Counted from the first letter of the stretch, positions 9,510 through 19,339 are shown. The stretch is 64,000 nt of DNA from Okibacterium sp. HSC-33S16 (GCF_024171565.1 NZ_JALJZZ010000007.1:62001-126000), one strand, 5' to 3'. The notes: generated from the sequence alone by a model not told the origin. Numbers and translations are program-made.

Positions 9510-9909
9510 ATTCACCCTCGCCCTTCACAGCACGAATGTCCTTCTTGACGCTCTCCACTGGGTTCGGGTCATCGCTGAGTTTCTTGAAGAATTTCAGCCC
9601 GATAAGCGCAAGCACCACGGCGATAAGCACGAAGGCCACAAAGACGATGAGCGCGCTGAGCCATGCCGGCAGCACAAGGGCGAGTGCGAGGATCGCGACC
9701 GCGACAAGGGTGCCGATGGCGAAGAACAGGAAGATTAGCGCCAGGACGAAGAAGATGACGCCCTTACCGGCGTAGCTTCCCAGGTGTTTCGCCTTGGTCT
9801 TGACCTGCTCGATCTCTGCCTTGATCAAGTTGGTGATCAGGTTCGGCAGGTCCGCGAGCAACTCAAAGAGCGATTCGCGGCCCTTATCGCCGAAATTTCG
9901 GTCCGTCAT
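9496..9909 (-). CDS. Actinobacterial Holin-X family (phage holin-like) membrane protein
   Basis: A 137-residue protein with an amphipathic N-terminus (SLFELLADLPNLITNLIKAEIEQVKTKAKHLG) and two long hydrophobic segments (GVIFFVLALIFLFFAIGTLVAVAILALALVLP and LSALIVFVAFVLIAVVLALIGL). This is the layout of the Holin-X family. Despite the family name nothing around it is phage-like; it is a housekeeping envelope gene in many actinobacteria. It overlaps the DUF3618 gene by about 14-20 bases. Confidence 0.82.
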   Translation of the reverse strand: MTDRNFGDKGRESLFELLADLPNLITNLIKAEIEQVKTKAKHLGSYAGKGVIFFVLALIFLFFAIGTLVAVAILALALVLPAWLSALIVFVAFVLIAVVLALIGLKFFKKLSDDPNPVESVKKDIRAVKGEGEYDRY

Positions 9910-9927
9910 AGTCAGACGCTCCAGGTG

Positions 9928-10284
9928 CTACTTCGTGGGTGTTCCGGTTGACGGGTTTGCGTCGTCGTGCGGCAGGACTCGCTCCGCCACGTCATCGACA
10001 GCATCTTTGGTCTTCGCGATCGTCCGGTCGAGCTTCTGGCCCGGGGTACCCTCGCCGCCTACGGCGGTCGAAACCTTTTTGACGCCAGCGAACACGGCAC
10101 CGGGCACCTCGCTCAGGCGCGCCTTCGCAAATCCCTGCACGACCTCGACCTTGTCCTGCACCATGTCGGTGTTCCAGACCTTCAGCCAGTTCTTCTTGAT
10201 CTGGTTGTACCGCTCGCGGCCCGCACGGGATCCGAGGACGTATCCGGTGGCCATCCCTGCCACAAAAATCAGCTTGCCCTTCAT
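9928..10284 (-). CDS. YtxH-like small membrane-anchored protein
   Basis: A 118-residue protein that starts with a short membrane anchor containing the YtxH-type signature GMATGYVLGSRAGRERYNQI, followed by a soluble helical region rich in Lys, Val and Asp. A GGAGCGACCC ribosome site precedes the ATG. It is the first of three small envelope genes placed between cgoX and chdC. Function unknown; the family is often linked to envelope stress. Confidence 0.75.
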   Translation of the reverse strand: MKGKLIFVAGMATGYVLGSRAGRERYNQIKKNWLKVWNTDMVQDKVEVVQGFAKARLSEVPGAVFAGVKKVSTAVGGEGTPGQKLDRTIAKTKDAVDDVAERVLPHDDANPSTGTPTK

Positions 10285-10328
10285 GGGTCGCTCCGTTCAA
10301 TTGGCGGTCAGTGGCTCAAGCGTAGTCC

Positions 10329-11879
10329 CTAGCTGGGGTTCGCGTCCGGGCTGGTGTCGTTCATGCCTGTTCTGGTATGCGGATCGATCACGACGCCGTC
10401 TGCGAGATAGCTCGCAGCCACCGCAGAACGGATTCGTGCGGATGCGGCGAGCGCATCCGGGACCACCGAAGCGAGGCCGGTGCCGGAGAGCCACCCGCCC
10501 GTGACGTCGAGTTCGCCGATCGCGAGCACGGAGGTGCGAAGCCGTTCTGCCCGCTCCCGCTGCCCGATGGCTGCCCCCGGGAGAGTCCCTACCCAGCGAG
10601 TGCGGGTGAACCCGAGCACCTGGCTGTCCTCAAGCGGAACACCAAGAATCTCTGCAGCGTCCGAGACAGCGAGCGCACGCAGCGCGTCGTCTCCCAGGTC
10701 CAGGCTCGGGTTTGCTGAGCCCAGGCGCCCGTAGGAGAGCCGAACGACGTGGCGGTGCGGGTGTCCGCTCGTCGCTTCGTCAGCGAGCCACTGCCATTTG
10801 GCCGTCGAATGAGTCAGCGCCTTAGCGGTCACTCGCGGACCTGACGCGCGTTGCCCTGGCGTCGCCTCGGCAACGAGAACCCCGGTTCCACGGGGCTTGG
10901 CATCGAGCTCCGGCGCGTCGAGAACGAGTGTCGCCAGCTCGACGGTGGGCGTTTCGAGCGGTTCCTCGTTCGAGAGGTCGTCGGACAGTGGCGCGAGCAG
11001 CGTGAGCGCTGCCTCTTCCGGCGTCGCGACAATCACATAGTCCGCGTCGACGATCTGGTCGTCATCGAGCACGGCCCGCCAGCTCGCGGTGGCGCCGTCT
11101 GCGGACTCGGAACGTTCCTCGTCGGTGAGGCGGCGCAGCTGAGCCACCCCCGACCCCAGAACGATGGTGGCTTCCCGTCGGCGAAGCTCATCGAGCATGG
11201 CCTCGACGAGCGTGTACATTCCGCCGCGGAGTCCCTCGACGTTGGACCCGGCCGGCGCAGCCGAACGCAACATCGCCACGGCACCCGAGAGAGAGCCGGC
11301 CGTTGTCAGCGCCTTGTTCAGTCCCGGCGCTGCACGGGTCACGTCGAGATCGTAGGGGTCCGCCGAGTAGACGCCACGCGTGACCGGCGCGACGAGCGAG
11401 TTCAACACCGCCGCGCCCATGCGTTTCGAAACCAGCTCTCCGAGGTTGTGTTCGAGCCCGATGGTCAGAACCGGCCGGATCCGATCCAGGTACGCACGGA
11501 GCGCTCCTCGCCACCCAATAACCCGCCGCACGTCATCGGCGAGAGGATTGGACGGGATCCCGAGCAGCCCCGCTTTCGGTAACGGTGCACTGACGCCCGA
11601 CGGCAGTCGAACCCACGCCCCGCCCGCGGCCGGTCGGACGACAGAATCGGAGAGCCCCAGCCCGTCGACGAGCTTCCGCACCGTCCCTTGCCGGGTGGCG
11701 AAACTTTCTGCCCCGGTATCGACCCGAATGCCTGCAACAGTCTCCGTTGCGACCGAGCCGCCCGCGCGCTCCGCCTTCTCGACAACCGTGACGCGAATGC
11801 CCACTCGCGCACAGTCGAGCGCAGCCACCAGCCCGGCGACGCCGCCGCCGATAACGAGAACGTGGCGCGGTTCGATCAC
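10329..11879 (-). CDS. cgoX: coproporphyrinogen III oxidase, HemY type
   Basis: A 516-residue FAD enzyme with an N-terminal dinucleotide fold ([16 protein letters not shown], about 9-24, then VEKAERAGG) and the HemY-type C-terminus ([20 protein letters not shown]). It was historically annotated as protoporphyrinogen oxidase. In Gram-positive organisms with ChdC it oxidises coproporphyrinogen III to coproporphyrin III. The start is GTG, overlapping the hemE stop as GTGA. Confidence 0.94.
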   Translation of the reverse strand: MIEPRHVLVIGGGVAGLVAALDCARVGIRVTVVEKAERAGGSVATETVAGIRVDTGAESFATRQGTVRKLVDGLGLSDSVVRPAAGGAWVRLPSGVSAPLPKAGLLGIPSNPLADDVRRVIGWRGALRAYLDRIRPVLTIGLEHNLGELVSKRMGAAVLNSLVAPVTRGVYSADPYDLDVTRAAPGLNKALTTAGSLSGAVAMLRSAAPAGSNVEGLRGGMYTLVEAMLDELRRREATIVLGSGVAQLRRLTDEERSESADGATASWRAVLDDDQIVDADYVIVATPEEAALTLLAPLSDDLSNEEPLETPTVELATLVLDAPELDAKPRGTGVLVAEATPGQRASGPRVTAKALTHSTAKWQWLADEATSGHPHRHVVRLSYGRLGSANPSLDLGDDALRALAVSDAAEILGVPLEDSQVLGFTRTRWVGTLPGAAIGQRERAERLRTSVLAIGELDVTGGWLSGTGLASVVPDALAASARIRSAVAASYLADGVVIDPHTRTGMNDTSPDANPS

Positions 11880-12988
11880 TGGGCGTGGACGAATTCGACG
11901 AGTCGGGTCAGCACGGTCGGATCCGTTTCGGGCGGAACCCCGTGTCCCAGGTTCAGGACGTGCGACGGGGCGCTCTTTCCACGCTCAAGCACGTCGAGGA
12001 CATGCGCTTCGAGCACCGGCCACGGAGCAGCAAGCAGTGCCGGGTCGATATTGCCCTGCACCGGCACGAGTCCGCCCAGCCGACGCGACGCCTCATCGAG
12101 CTGAACCCGGTAATCGACACCGACAACGTCCGCCCCAATGTCGTGCATCGCTTTGAGCAGTTCGCCGGTGCCCACACCGAAGTGCACAATCGGCACATTC
12201 CGGGTCTCGCGCGCATCCTCCGTGCTTCCTGCCACCGAATAGGTGAGGTCTCGAACGTGATCAAGAGCGTGGGCGGATGCTGGCGCAACGTACCGCACAT
12301 AGTCGTCAAGAGAGAGGGCGCCGGCCCATGAATCGAACAACTGCGCGGCACTGGCTCCGGCCAGAACCTGGGCGCGGAGGAACCGGCCGGTCACATCGGC
12401 CACCCAGTCCATCAAGCGCGCCCAGGCCTCAGGGTCGGAGTGCATGAGGGTTCGGGCGTGGATGTGGTCCTTGCTCGGGCCGCCCTCCACGAGATACGCA
12501 GCGAGCGTGAACGGCGCCCCGGCGAACCCGATCAGCGGAGTCGAACCGAGCTCAGCGACCGTCAGCGCGACGGCGTCGCGTACCGGCGCGAGCGACTCAT
12601 CGAGAACCGACGGGTCACGGGCAACGAGCTCATCGACGTCTGCGGCCGTTCGAACAGCCTTGCCGAGTACCGGCCCCTTGCCCGGGACGATGTCGACGTC
12701 GACGCCGACCTGCTTGAGCGGTACAACGATGTCGCTGAAGAAGATACCCGCATCGACACCGTGCCGCCGCACGGGCTGCAGGGTGATTTCGCTCGCGAGT
12801 TCCGGGTTCAGGCAGGCGTCAAGCATGGCGGTGCCGACGCGAAGGTCGCGGTACTCGGGAAGCGACCGGCCGGCCTGCCGCATGAACCACACGGGAGTGA
12901 CATCTGGGCGCTCACCGCGGTAGGCGGTGAGAAGCCGGGACGATGGGGTCAGTCCCGCTTCAAGCGGGTGGTTCGAAGAAAGCTGCAC
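11876..12988 (-). CDS. hemE: uroporphyrinogen decarboxylase
   Basis: A 370-residue enzyme removing four acetate carboxyls from uroporphyrinogen III to give coproporphyrinogen III. The signature [14 protein letters not shown] begins at residue 34, and FSDIVVPL and [10 protein letters not shown] follow as in the family. It is the first gene of the leftward heme operon and starts with a GTG behind a GAGGA ribosome site. It is divergent from hemA across about 110 bases, so the two arms of the pathway can share control. Confidence 0.97.
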   Translation of the reverse strand: MQLSSNHPLEAGLTPSSRLLTAYRGERPDVTPVWFMRQAGRSLPEYRDLRVGTAMLDACLNPELASEITLQPVRRHGVDAGIFFSDIVVPLKQVGVDVDIVPGKGPVLGKAVRTAADVDELVARDPSVLDESLAPVRDAVALTVAELGSTPLIGFAGAPFTLAAYLVEGGPSKDHIHARTLMHSDPEAWARLMDWVADVTGRFLRAQVLAGASAAQLFDSWAGALSLDDYVRYVAPASAHALDHVRDLTYSVAGSTEDARETRNVPIVHFGVGTGELLKAMHDIGADVVGVDYRVQLDEASRRLGGLVPVQGNIDPALLAAPWPVLEAHVLDVLERGKSAPSHVLNLGHGVPPETDPTVLTRLVEFVHAQ

Positions 12989-13099
12989 CCGACAATCCTC
13001 TCAAATTGCGGAGGCCCCCGACACTTCTGCACAGACGTGCGCACCGGCACCCCCCGCCGGGCGGACCGAACACTCAGAATCCCCCGGTATCCTTAACGG

Positions 13100-14479
13100 G
13101 TGCTCATGTGTCTGACGGCGAGTCACAAAAACGCCTCCTTCGATCTGCTCGAGCGACTCTCAACGGGTGCCGAGACCGTCGGCCAACGCATCACCGACCA
13201 CTCCGAGTGCGTCGCCGGGGCCATCGTCATCGCGACCTGCAACCGGTTCGAGGCGTACATTGATCTCGATGAGCCGGTGACGGCGGGTGCGCAGGTTGCC
13301 CTTCAGGCCGCAACGGATGCCGTCAGTGCTGCGACAGGAATTCCTACGGAAACCCTGCACCAGACCTGGCACACGCACACCGATGAAGAGGCGGCCCGCC
13401 ACCTCTTCGCTGTCTCCGCCGGACTCGAATCTGTCGTTGTCGGCGAGGGCGAAATCGCCGGCCAGGTGCGCCGCTCACTGCAGCAGGCTCGCGAATCGGG
13501 AACCACAACAAGCGACCTCGAACGCCTCTTCCAGCGCGCGTCGCAGACCTCGCGCGGAGTCAAGAACAACACTCCCCTCGGCCGAGCGGGCCGCTCGATC
13601 GTTCGCCTGGGCCTCGACCTCGCCGAAAGCCGTATCTCGGACTGGTCGAAGGTCCGCGTCCTCCTCATCGGCACCGGTGCATACGCTGGCGCGAGCCTCG
13701 CCGCGCTCCGTGACCGCGGCGTCACCGACGTGGCCGTCTACTCGCCGTCCGGCCGCGCAGCCAAGTTCGCCGCCGGCCACGACATCCGGCCCATTGACGC
13801 CGATATGTTTCCGCGGGAGGCCGCAGAGGCAACCGTCATTGTGACCTGCACGACAGCATCCGGTTTCGTGCTGGATGCTGAGACGATCACCGCAGGCCGT
13901 CGGGATCTCGAAGCGATGCTGCCCGCCTTCCCCATCGACGGCACCCCCGGCTGCCCAGTCGATCACTCGGCCGGTCAGCTGGTGATCGACCTCGGGCTGC
14001 CGCGCAACGTTGACCCCGACGTCGCAACGCTCGCCGGAGTCGACCTGCTCGACCTCGAGACCATCCGCATTCACGCGCCGCTCGAAGAGCTCCAGGCCAC
14101 CGACCACGCCCGGCAGATCGTCAACAAGGCCGCGCGGAAGTTCGCGGCAGTGACCGACGAGCAGAGCCTCGCGCCGGCCGTCGTCGCCCTGAGGTCGCGT
14201 GCGACCGAGGTGCTGGAGCAGGAGATTGCGCGCGTCGCGCCCCGCGATACCGACGGAAATATTGAACGTGCACTCCGACACATGATGGGCCGGCTGCTGC
14301 ACACCCCGACAGTTCGGGCCCGTGAACTCGGCCGCGCCGGTGATCACGACCGCTACGTCGACGCCCTCGACGCGCTGCTCGGCATCACGCTCGACGAGGA
14401 GGACGTCGACTCGGCACCGATATCCCTGCCTTCGACCGAGGACGAACGCGGTACTGAGCTCACCGCTGAGGCGTCCTGA
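13100..14479 (+). CDS. hemA: glutamyl-tRNA reductase
   Basis: A 459-residue NADPH enzyme that commits glutamyl-tRNA to tetrapyrrole synthesis. The catalytic Cys47 sits in ATCNRFEAY, followed by VVGEGEIAGQV (113-123), SRGVKNNTPLG, and the nucleotide fold LLIGTGAYAGASLAAL. The first codon is GTG at 13100, with an in-frame ATG two codons later. TATCCT ends six bases before the GTG, and no ribosome site is seen, so a leaderless transcript is likely. It converges on the DUF4190 gene through a strong terminator. Confidence 0.96.
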   Translation: MLMCLTASHKNASFDLLERLSTGAETVGQRITDHSECVAGAIVIATCNRFEAYIDLDEPVTAGAQVALQAATDAVSAATGIPTETLHQTWHTHTDEEAARHLFAVSAGLESVVVGEGEIAGQVRRSLQQARESGTTTSDLERLFQRASQTSRGVKNNTPLGRAGRSIVRLGLDLAESRISDWSKVRVLLIGTGAYAGASLAALRDRGVTDVAVYSPSGRAAKFAAGHDIRPIDADMFPREAAEATVIVTCTTASGFVLDAETITAGRRDLEAMLPAFPIDGTPGCPVDHSAGQLVIDLGLPRNVDPDVATLAGVDLLDLETIRIHAPLEELQATDHARQIVNKAARKFAAVTDEQSLAPAVVALRSRATEVLEQEIARVAPRDTDGNIERALRHMMGRLLHTPTVRARELGRAGDHDRYVDALDALLGITLDEEDVDSAPISLPSTEDERGTELTAEAS

Positions 14480-14498
14480 CCCTCGGAGCTGTCACGAC

Positions 14499-14535
14499 AA
14501 CGCCCGCCCCACGAAACCGTGGAGCGGGCGTTTCT
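14499..14535. terminator. bidirectional terminator between hemA and the DUF4190 gene
   Basis: AACGCCCGC at 14499 pairs with GCGGGCGTT at 14524-14532, and the stem continues inward with CCACG/CGTGG around a small AAAC loop, followed by TTTCTTT. It lies between two convergent genes and looks like a good intrinsic terminator in the hemA direction. Confidence 0.85.
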
Positions 14536-14555
14536 TTCGGAACTGATCAATCGAT

Positions 14556-14981
14556 TTAGTAGCCGGTGTAGAGATCGGGGCTGTTCAGCAGAGCGACGAA
14601 GAAAATGATCGCGATGATGTACCCGATGGTCGCGAGCGCGCCGATCACGATACCGACGATGGCGAGGACCTTGCCCTGCTCACCCGTGCGCTTGATCTGG
14701 TTGAGCGAGATGATGCCAAGCACGATCGAGATGATCGAGAAGCCGAGGATCGAGCTGACCAGGGTGATGATCGAGAGCACGTTCCACTTTGCGGACTGCT
14801 GCTGACCGTAACCCTGCGCACCGTACTGGCCCTGGGGGGCACCGTACTGCGGGGCCTGGGGAGCGCCATACTGCGGAGCCTGAGGGGCTCCGTACTGCGG
14901 AGCCTGGGGGTTCTGCCCGTACGGGGGCTGATTCGATCCAGCGTTGGCTGGCGGAATGTTGTTGGTGTTTTCGTCAGTCAT
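14556..14981 (-). CDS. DUF4190-type small membrane protein with PQYGAPQ repeats
   Basis: A 141-residue protein. Residues 1-60 are disordered and rich in Pro, Gln, Tyr and Gly, with three near-identical eight-residue QAPQYGAP units encoded by 24-base DNA repeats. Two hydrophobic segments follow around a polar loop (NQIKRTGEQGK), the DUF4190 pattern. The ATG at 14981 has an AAAGGAG ribosome site eight bases upstream; the longer frame to 15035 lacks one. Function unknown; such proteins are often clustered in actinobacterial membranes. Confidence 0.8.
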   Translation of the reverse strand: MTDENTNNIPPANAGSNQPPYGQNPQAPQYGAPQAPQYGAPQAPQYGAPQGQYGAQGYGQQQSAKWNVLSIITLVSSILGFSIISIVLGIISLNQIKRTGEQGKVLAIVGIVIGALATIGYIIAIIFFVALLNSPDLYTGY

Positions 14982-15089
14982 TGTGCTCCTTTGTAAGCCG
15001 GCTTCCAGAGTGGCAGTGAGCTGTATGGGTGTCAATTACAACGGGGGCCCTTGCGTGGGGAGAAGTCCCCGTCGCCAGGGACTCGCGCT

Positions 15090-15287
15090 CTAGAACGGTG
15101 CGTTACGAGCAGCGCCCGCGGCCATCGCCGAGGCTTCGGCTTGGGCTTGCCGGGTAGACGGTGTGGAGATCTCGCCGTCGTCAAACGGCGACTGATGGTT
15201 GCGCCGATCCCTGACCGCAAGCGCGATGACGAGACCGATGATCAGCGCGGGAACAGCGATAACCACGATGAGCAGGAATGGGTCCAT
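15090..15287 (-). CDS. small single-pass membrane protein
   Basis: Sixty-five residues. Residues 3-24 form one membrane helix (PFLLIVVIAVPALIIGLVIALAV), followed by a basic stop-transfer stretch RDRRN and a short polar, Ala/Gln-rich tail. An AGAGGTG ribosome site precedes the ATG. No family is recognised. The clear anchor, translation signals and free-standing position support a real gene. Confidence 0.65.
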   Translation of the reverse strand: MDPFLLIVVIAVPALIIGLVIALAVRDRRNHQSPFDDGEISTPSTRQAQAEASAMAAGAARNAPF

Positions 15288-15355
15288 GACTGCACCTCTG
15301 TTTCTTTGCCGTCAACCTACGCCGATTCCGGCCGACGCGATAGGCCTCAGAAACG

Positions 15356-15394
15356 GACCGAGCGCCACACCCGTTGACGGTGTGGCGCTCGGTC
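15356..15394 (-). terminator. terminator downstream of glyS
   Basis: A perfect 15-base inverted repeat (GACCGAGCGCCACAC at 15356-15370 against 15380-15394) with a nine-base loop, located 14 bases after the glyS stop in its direction of transcription. The downstream strand reads GTTTCTG, a weak U-tract. Confidence 0.8.
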
Positions 15395-15407
15395 GAACAC
15401 ACTGGGC

Positions 15408-16793
15408 TTAGGCTCCCTTGAGCCGCTCAGCCAGGTAGACGTAGAGCTTCTCGATCGGCACCCGCTCCTGGGCCATCGTGTCACGGTCACGCACGGTCAC
15501 GGCGTTGTCCTCGAGCGAATCGAAGTCGACGGTGACACAGAACGGCGTTCCAACCTCGTCCTGGCGGCGGTAACGACGGCCGATGGCACCGGCGTCATCG
15601 AAGTCGATGTTCCATGACTCGCGGAGTTCGGCAGCAACCTTTCGGGCGAGAGGCGACAGGGCCTCGTTGCGACTGAGCGGGAGGACCGCTGCCTTCACCG
15701 GAGCGAGGCGCGGGTCGAGCTTGAGTACCGTGCGCTTATCGGTACCGCCCTTCGCGTTCGGCACCTCTTCCTCGTGATAGGCGTCGACGAGGAATGCCAT
15801 CAGCGACCGGGTCAGACCCGCCGCTGGCTCGATGACATAGGGAACCCAGCGCTCGTTCTTGCCCTGGTCGAAGAACGAGAGATCCTTGCCCGAGTGTTCA
15901 GCGTGGGTGGTGAGGTCGAAGTCGGTGCGGTTGGCGACGCCCTCGAGCTCGCCCCAGTCACCACCGGTGAAGCCGAACTTGTACTCGATGTCGACGGTGC
16001 GCTTCGAGTAGTGCGACAGCTTCTCTGCGGGGTGCTCGAACAGGCGGAGGTTCTCGGGGTTGATGCCGAGGTCGGTGTACCAGTTGAATCGGTAGTCGAT
16101 CCAGTACTGGTGCCACTCCTCATCCGTGCCGGGCTCGACGAAGAACTCGAGTTCCATCTGCTCGAATTCACGCGTGCGGAAGATGAAGTTTCCTGGCGTG
16201 ATCTCGTTGCGGAAGCTCTTACCGATTTGCCCGACACCGAACGGCGGCTTCATGCGCGCCGCCTGCAGCACGTTGGCGAAGTTGACGAAGATGCCCTGTG
16301 CGGTTTCCGGGCGCAGGTAGTGCATGCCCGACTCGTCCTCGACCGGGCCGAGGTAGGTCTTCAGCATCATGTTGAAGTCGCGCGGTGGGGTCCACTCCCC
16401 GCGGGTGCCACAGTTCGGGCAGGCGATCTCAAGCATGCCGGTCTCGGGCGCCCGGCCCTTCTTCTCCTCGAATGCCTCGAGCAGGTGGTCTTCGCGGAAC
16501 CGCTTGTGGCAGTGGAGGCACTCGACGAGCGGGTCGGTGAAGACGCCGACGTGGCCCGATGCTTCCCAGACCTTCTTGGGAAGGATGACGCTCGAGTCGA
16601 GTCCGACAACGTCGTCGCGGCGGGTGACCATGTACTTCCACCACTGGCGCTTGATGTTCTCTTTGAGTTCAACGCCGAGGGGCCCGTAGTCCCAGGCGGA
16701 TCGCGACCCTCCGTAGATCTCACCGGCCTGGAAGACGAATCCGCGGTGGCGGGCGAGGGCGATGACTGAGTCGAGACGGCTGGATGCTGCCAC
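15408..16793 (-). CDS. glyS: glycyl-tRNA synthetase (homodimeric, bacterial/eukaryal type)
   Basis: A 461-residue class II synthetase charging tRNA-Gly. Motif 2-like [10 protein letters not shown], the glycine-specific [14 protein letters not shown], and C-terminal anticodon-binding region are present. A zinc-knuckle pair (CLHCHKRF and ACPNCG, roughly residues 90-130) is typical of the actinobacterial homodimer. The GTG at 16793 has an AGGAG ribosome site seven bases upstream and gives the N-terminus [18 protein letters not shown]; the frame upstream to 16835 is not needed. Confidence 0.96.
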   Translation of the reverse strand: MAASSRLDSVIALARHRGFVFQAGEIYGGSRSAWDYGPLGVELKENIKRQWWKYMVTRRDDVVGLDSSVILPKKVWEASGHVGVFTDPLVECLHCHKRFREDHLLEAFEEKKGRAPETGMLEIACPNCGTRGEWTPPRDFNMMLKTYLGPVEDESGMHYLRPETAQGIFVNFANVLQAARMKPPFGVGQIGKSFRNEITPGNFIFRTREFEQMELEFFVEPGTDEEWHQYWIDYRFNWYTDLGINPENLRLFEHPAEKLSHYSKRTVDIEYKFGFTGGDWGELEGVANRTDFDLTTHAEHSGKDLSFFDQGKNERWVPYVIEPAAGLTRSLMAFLVDAYHEEEVPNAKGGTDKRTVLKLDPRLAPVKAAVLPLSRNEALSPLARKVAAELRESWNIDFDDAGAIGRRYRRQDEVGTPFCVTVDFDSLEDNAVTVRDRDTMAQERVPIEKLYVYLAERLKGA

Positions 16794-16879
16794 AGTGGCT
16801 CCTGATACGAAAAAGAGTGCCCGTGCCGGCTGCACGGAAGCCCCTCCAGCTTAGCCGCGGCCACCTGAGCGGCGGTCCA

Positions 16880-16897
16880 GTGCACGTGCCCGTGCAC
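16880..16897. promoter_or_regulatory. inverted repeat between divergent glyS and hydrolase genes
   Basis: GTGCACG and CGTGCAC form a perfect seven-base inverted repeat around TGCC, between the two divergent start codons. It could be an operator or an RNA hairpin in the glyS leader; no T-box features are visible. Confidence 0.3.
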
Positions 16898-16944
16898 CGC
16901 GCAACCCCATCCGGGCCCCCAGATCGCCTCCGTAGACTGGCGGC

Positions 16945-17694
16945 ATGCCGACCCCATCCGCCCATGAGTTTCGCACTCGTGAACGCGTGACGGTCGTTGC
17001 GGAGAGCGGGTTGCACTCCGGACCCTCTTTCGTCCTCTTGCATGGCATCGGGATGGGCCGGCACTACTGTGGCGCGCTCACCGAGGCACTTGGGATGCAC
17101 GGTCGGGTGTACGCCCTCGACCTGCCCGGTTTCGGTGATGCACCTGAACCGGAGAACCCACTCACCATGGCGCAGTCCGGCGATCTCATCGCCGAGCTTG
17201 TCCAGCGGAAGCACATTGTTCGACCCGTGCTGGTGGGCCATTCAATGGGAGCGCAGGTTGCGGTCGAAGCCGCCGCGCGGCATCCGCAGATCTTTGAATC
17301 GATCGTCCTGATCAGCCCAACGGTGAACCCCGCCGAGCGACGTGTACGCACCCAGGCTCTTCGGCTGGTGCAGGACCTCTGGGGTGCACAGGCGCGGGTC
17401 TTCGGCATTGGGCTGATGTACTACCTCAAGGCCGGCCCGCGCTGGTATGTAAAAAAGCTCGGCTCCATGATGAGGCACGAGGTCGAGAAGACCATGCCGA
17501 ACGTGCGGGCGAACACGCTTGTTGTGCGGGGAAGCGAAGACAAGGTGTGCCCACGCGAGTGGGTCGAGACGATTGTGGCGGCGATTCCGCGGAGCCGCCT
17601 GGTCGAGATCCCCGGGTCTGGGCATGAGGTGATGATGACCCACGGCAAGCGCGTTGCCTCGCTCATCGTCCGGCACACGGAGGGCCGAGTGTGA
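16945..17694 (+). CDS. alpha/beta hydrolase
   Basis: A 249-residue alpha/beta-hydrolase fold protein. The oxyanion-hole HGIGMG lies at 33-38, the nucleophile elbow GHSMG at Ser100, an acid in RGSEDKV, and the catalytic His in GSGHEVM near the C-terminus. TAGACT ends six bases before the ATG, so it is likely leaderless. It heads a three-gene unit with the next two genes, each coupled by a GTGA overlap. Substrate unknown; probably a small-molecule ester or lipid hydrolase. Confidence 0.82.
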   Translation: MPTPSAHEFRTRERVTVVAESGLHSGPSFVLLHGIGMGRHYCGALTEALGMHGRVYALDLPGFGDAPEPENPLTMAQSGDLIAELVQRKHIVRPVLVGHSMGAQVAVEAAARHPQIFESIVLISPTVNPAERRVRTQALRLVQDLWGAQARVFGIGLMYYLKAGPRWYVKKLGSMMRHEVEKTMPNVRANTLVVRGSEDKVCPREWVETIVAAIPRSRLVEIPGSGHEVMMTHGKRVASLIVRHTEGRV

Positions 17695-18428
17695 ATCTGT
17701 TCGACAAAGCGGGCGTCTGGGCACTGGACTATCTCGACGCAGCGGCACTGCACGTGCGAGCGATCGCCGGTGGCTGGCGGGTGCCCTCTCACTACGCACA
17801 CGGTGAGCCCGGAAAGCCCACCATCGTCCTGATCCCGGGTGTCTACGAGCGGTGGAACTTCCTCAAACCGATCGCGGACCGGCTCTGGGAGGACGGCTAC
17901 CCGATCAGCGTCGTGCACGGCCTCGGCTACAACCGCCGCCCCATCGTCGAGACCTCAGACCGCCTGGCCGCGGCACTCGCGCGGGTGAGGGCCAACCCGG
18001 CCGGTCGCATCATCGTGGCTCACAGCAAAGGCGGGCTCGTCGGCAAGCACCTCATGCTCAGCCACCACGAGGATCTCGGCGTCCGCGGCCTCGTTGCCGT
18101 GTGCACGCCGTTCGCCGGCTCCCGCTACGCCAAGTACCTGCTCGGCCAGACGCTGCGCGCGTTCTCGCCGACCGACGACACCATCGTGCTGCTCGGCCGG
18201 GACTCGAGCGTGAATGCCCAGATTGTGTCGATTTTCGGACCATTCGACCCGCACGTTCCCGACGGCAGTGTGCTCGTCGGAGCGACCAACGTGCGGATAC
18301 CGGTGAGCGGGCACTTTCGGATCTTGCACTCGGCCGAAGCGGTTGACGCTGCCGCAGACGCGGTTACGCTTCTCGCGAGCCGTCCTGAAGACGCCGTGGC
18401 GGCATCCGTTTCACAAGGAGAACAGTGA
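17691..18428 (+). CDS. alpha/beta hydrolase, lipase-like
   Basis: A 245-residue hydrolase. The oxyanion region is LIPGVYERW (47-55) and the nucleophile elbow is AHSKGG with Ser112, a lysine-containing variant seen in triacylglycerol-lipase-like proteins. A late His (SGHFRILHS) completes the likely triad. There is no signal peptide. The GTG start overlaps the preceding stop as GTGA, so the two hydrolases are probably co-expressed and may act on related substrates. Confidence 0.78.
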   Translation: MNLFDKAGVWALDYLDAAALHVRAIAGGWRVPSHYAHGEPGKPTIVLIPGVYERWNFLKPIADRLWEDGYPISVVHGLGYNRRPIVETSDRLAAALARVRANPAGRIIVAHSKGGLVGKHLMLSHHEDLGVRGLVAVCTPFAGSRYAKYLLGQTLRAFSPTDDTIVLLGRDSSVNAQIVSIFGPFDPHVPDGSVLVGATNVRIPVSGHFRILHSAEAVDAAADAVTLLASRPEDAVAASVSQGEQ

Positions 18429-18832
18429 CGCGTCACCCCGACATTCTCGTGGCAGCTGTTGCGTTCGTTCGAGACCGGCAGGTACTCATGGTGCGGGCGC
18501 GGGGGCGCGACGTCCTGTATATGCCCGGCGGCAAGATCGATGAGGGAGAAAGCCCAGCGGATGGTGCCGCCCGCGAAGCATCCGAAGAGGTGGCGGTCGG
18601 TCTCGTCCCCGGCACGGTTTCCGAACTCTTCACCGTCGTCACGCAAGCGCACGGCGAACCCGACGGGCGACTCGTGCGAATGGTTGTGTTTGGCGCTGAG
18701 GCCGATGCTGAGCCGCGGCCGAGCGCGGAGGTCAGTGAGGTGCACTGGGTGACGACGGCAGCCATCGACCGCTGTCCGCCAGCGGGTGCGGACGTGCTGC
18801 GGCGGCTCGCGGCGCTGGGCATGATCGACTAA
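18425..18832 (+). CDS. NUDIX hydrolase
   Basis: A 135-residue protein with a complete NUDIX box, G-x5-E-x7-REAxEE, starting at the second Gly of PGGKIDEGE (about residue 38). The canonical final Gly is replaced by Ala. Family members cleave nucleoside-diphosphate-linked compounds and need divalent metals. It is the third gene of the hydrolase operon (GTG start, GTGA overlap). The specific substrate cannot be predicted. Confidence 0.85.
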   Translation: MTRHPDILVAAVAFVRDRQVLMVRARGRDVLYMPGGKIDEGESPADGAAREASEEVAVGLVPGTVSELFTVVTQAHGEPDGRLVRMVVFGAEADAEPRPSAEVSEVHWVTTAAIDRCPPAGADVLRRLAALGMID

Positions 18833-18865
18833 GGTCGCGGCCGTCGGCGCCTCCGGCTCGCTCAA

Positions 18866-19339
18866 CTAGCGCTGATCGCCGGCCTCATCGCTCGGCGGGG
18901 TGGGCGCTGGAAGAGCGGCCGGGTGCGCCTGGGTGCGCGCCGCCTCGTCGAGCTCCTCGAACAGAGTGATCTGCAGCCCGGCTGGCGCGTCGAGCCGGGC
19001 GTTGAGGGAGTTCCACGGCGTCACTCGAGGTGCGGCGACCAACGTCGCGCCGTGCTCGGTGAGGGTTGCGGTGTGGCCCGCGGCATCCGTCACCTCAAAG
19101 GCAACCCGCAGGCGCGGTGCCACCTGGCGGCCGACCTCGACGTCGTCGATCATGCGCTTCTGGGCCGGATTCGCGATCTCGAGGGTGGCTCGGCCAGCAT
19201 CGAGGATCATGACACGGGCGTCACCGTCGCCCTCGAACGCGGCCTCTTCGGGCAGGCCGAGGGCGTCGCGGTAGAACGCGATGGCCTGATCGAAGTCGTC
19301 GGCCTCAACGACGAGGCGCATCTGCAGGACGTTGCTCAT
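18866..19339 (-). CDS. VOC family (glyoxalase/bleomycin-resistance fold) protein
   Basis: A 157-residue protein with one VOC module: LRLVVEADDFDQAIAFYRDALGLPEE at the N-terminus, metal-site-like strands in the middle, then LQITLFEELD. The last 25 residues are a Pro/Ala/Thr extension. A GGAGACCC ribosome site precedes the ATG. The region upstream of its start is occupied by the first repeat array. Function unknown within a diverse fold family. Confidence 0.8.
   Translation of the reverse strand: MSNVLQMRLVVEADDFDQAIAFYRDALGLPEEAAFEGDGDARVMILDAGRATLEIANPAQKRMIDDVEVGRQVAPRLRVAFEVTDAAGHTATLTEHGATLVAAPRVTPWNSLNARLDAPAGLQITLFEELDEAARTQAHPAALPAPTPPSDEAGDQR

Noticed and set aside
9496-9909. Prophage holin
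   Set aside because: The Holin-X family is a chromosomal actinobacterial family; there is no endolysin, integrase or structural phage gene nearby.
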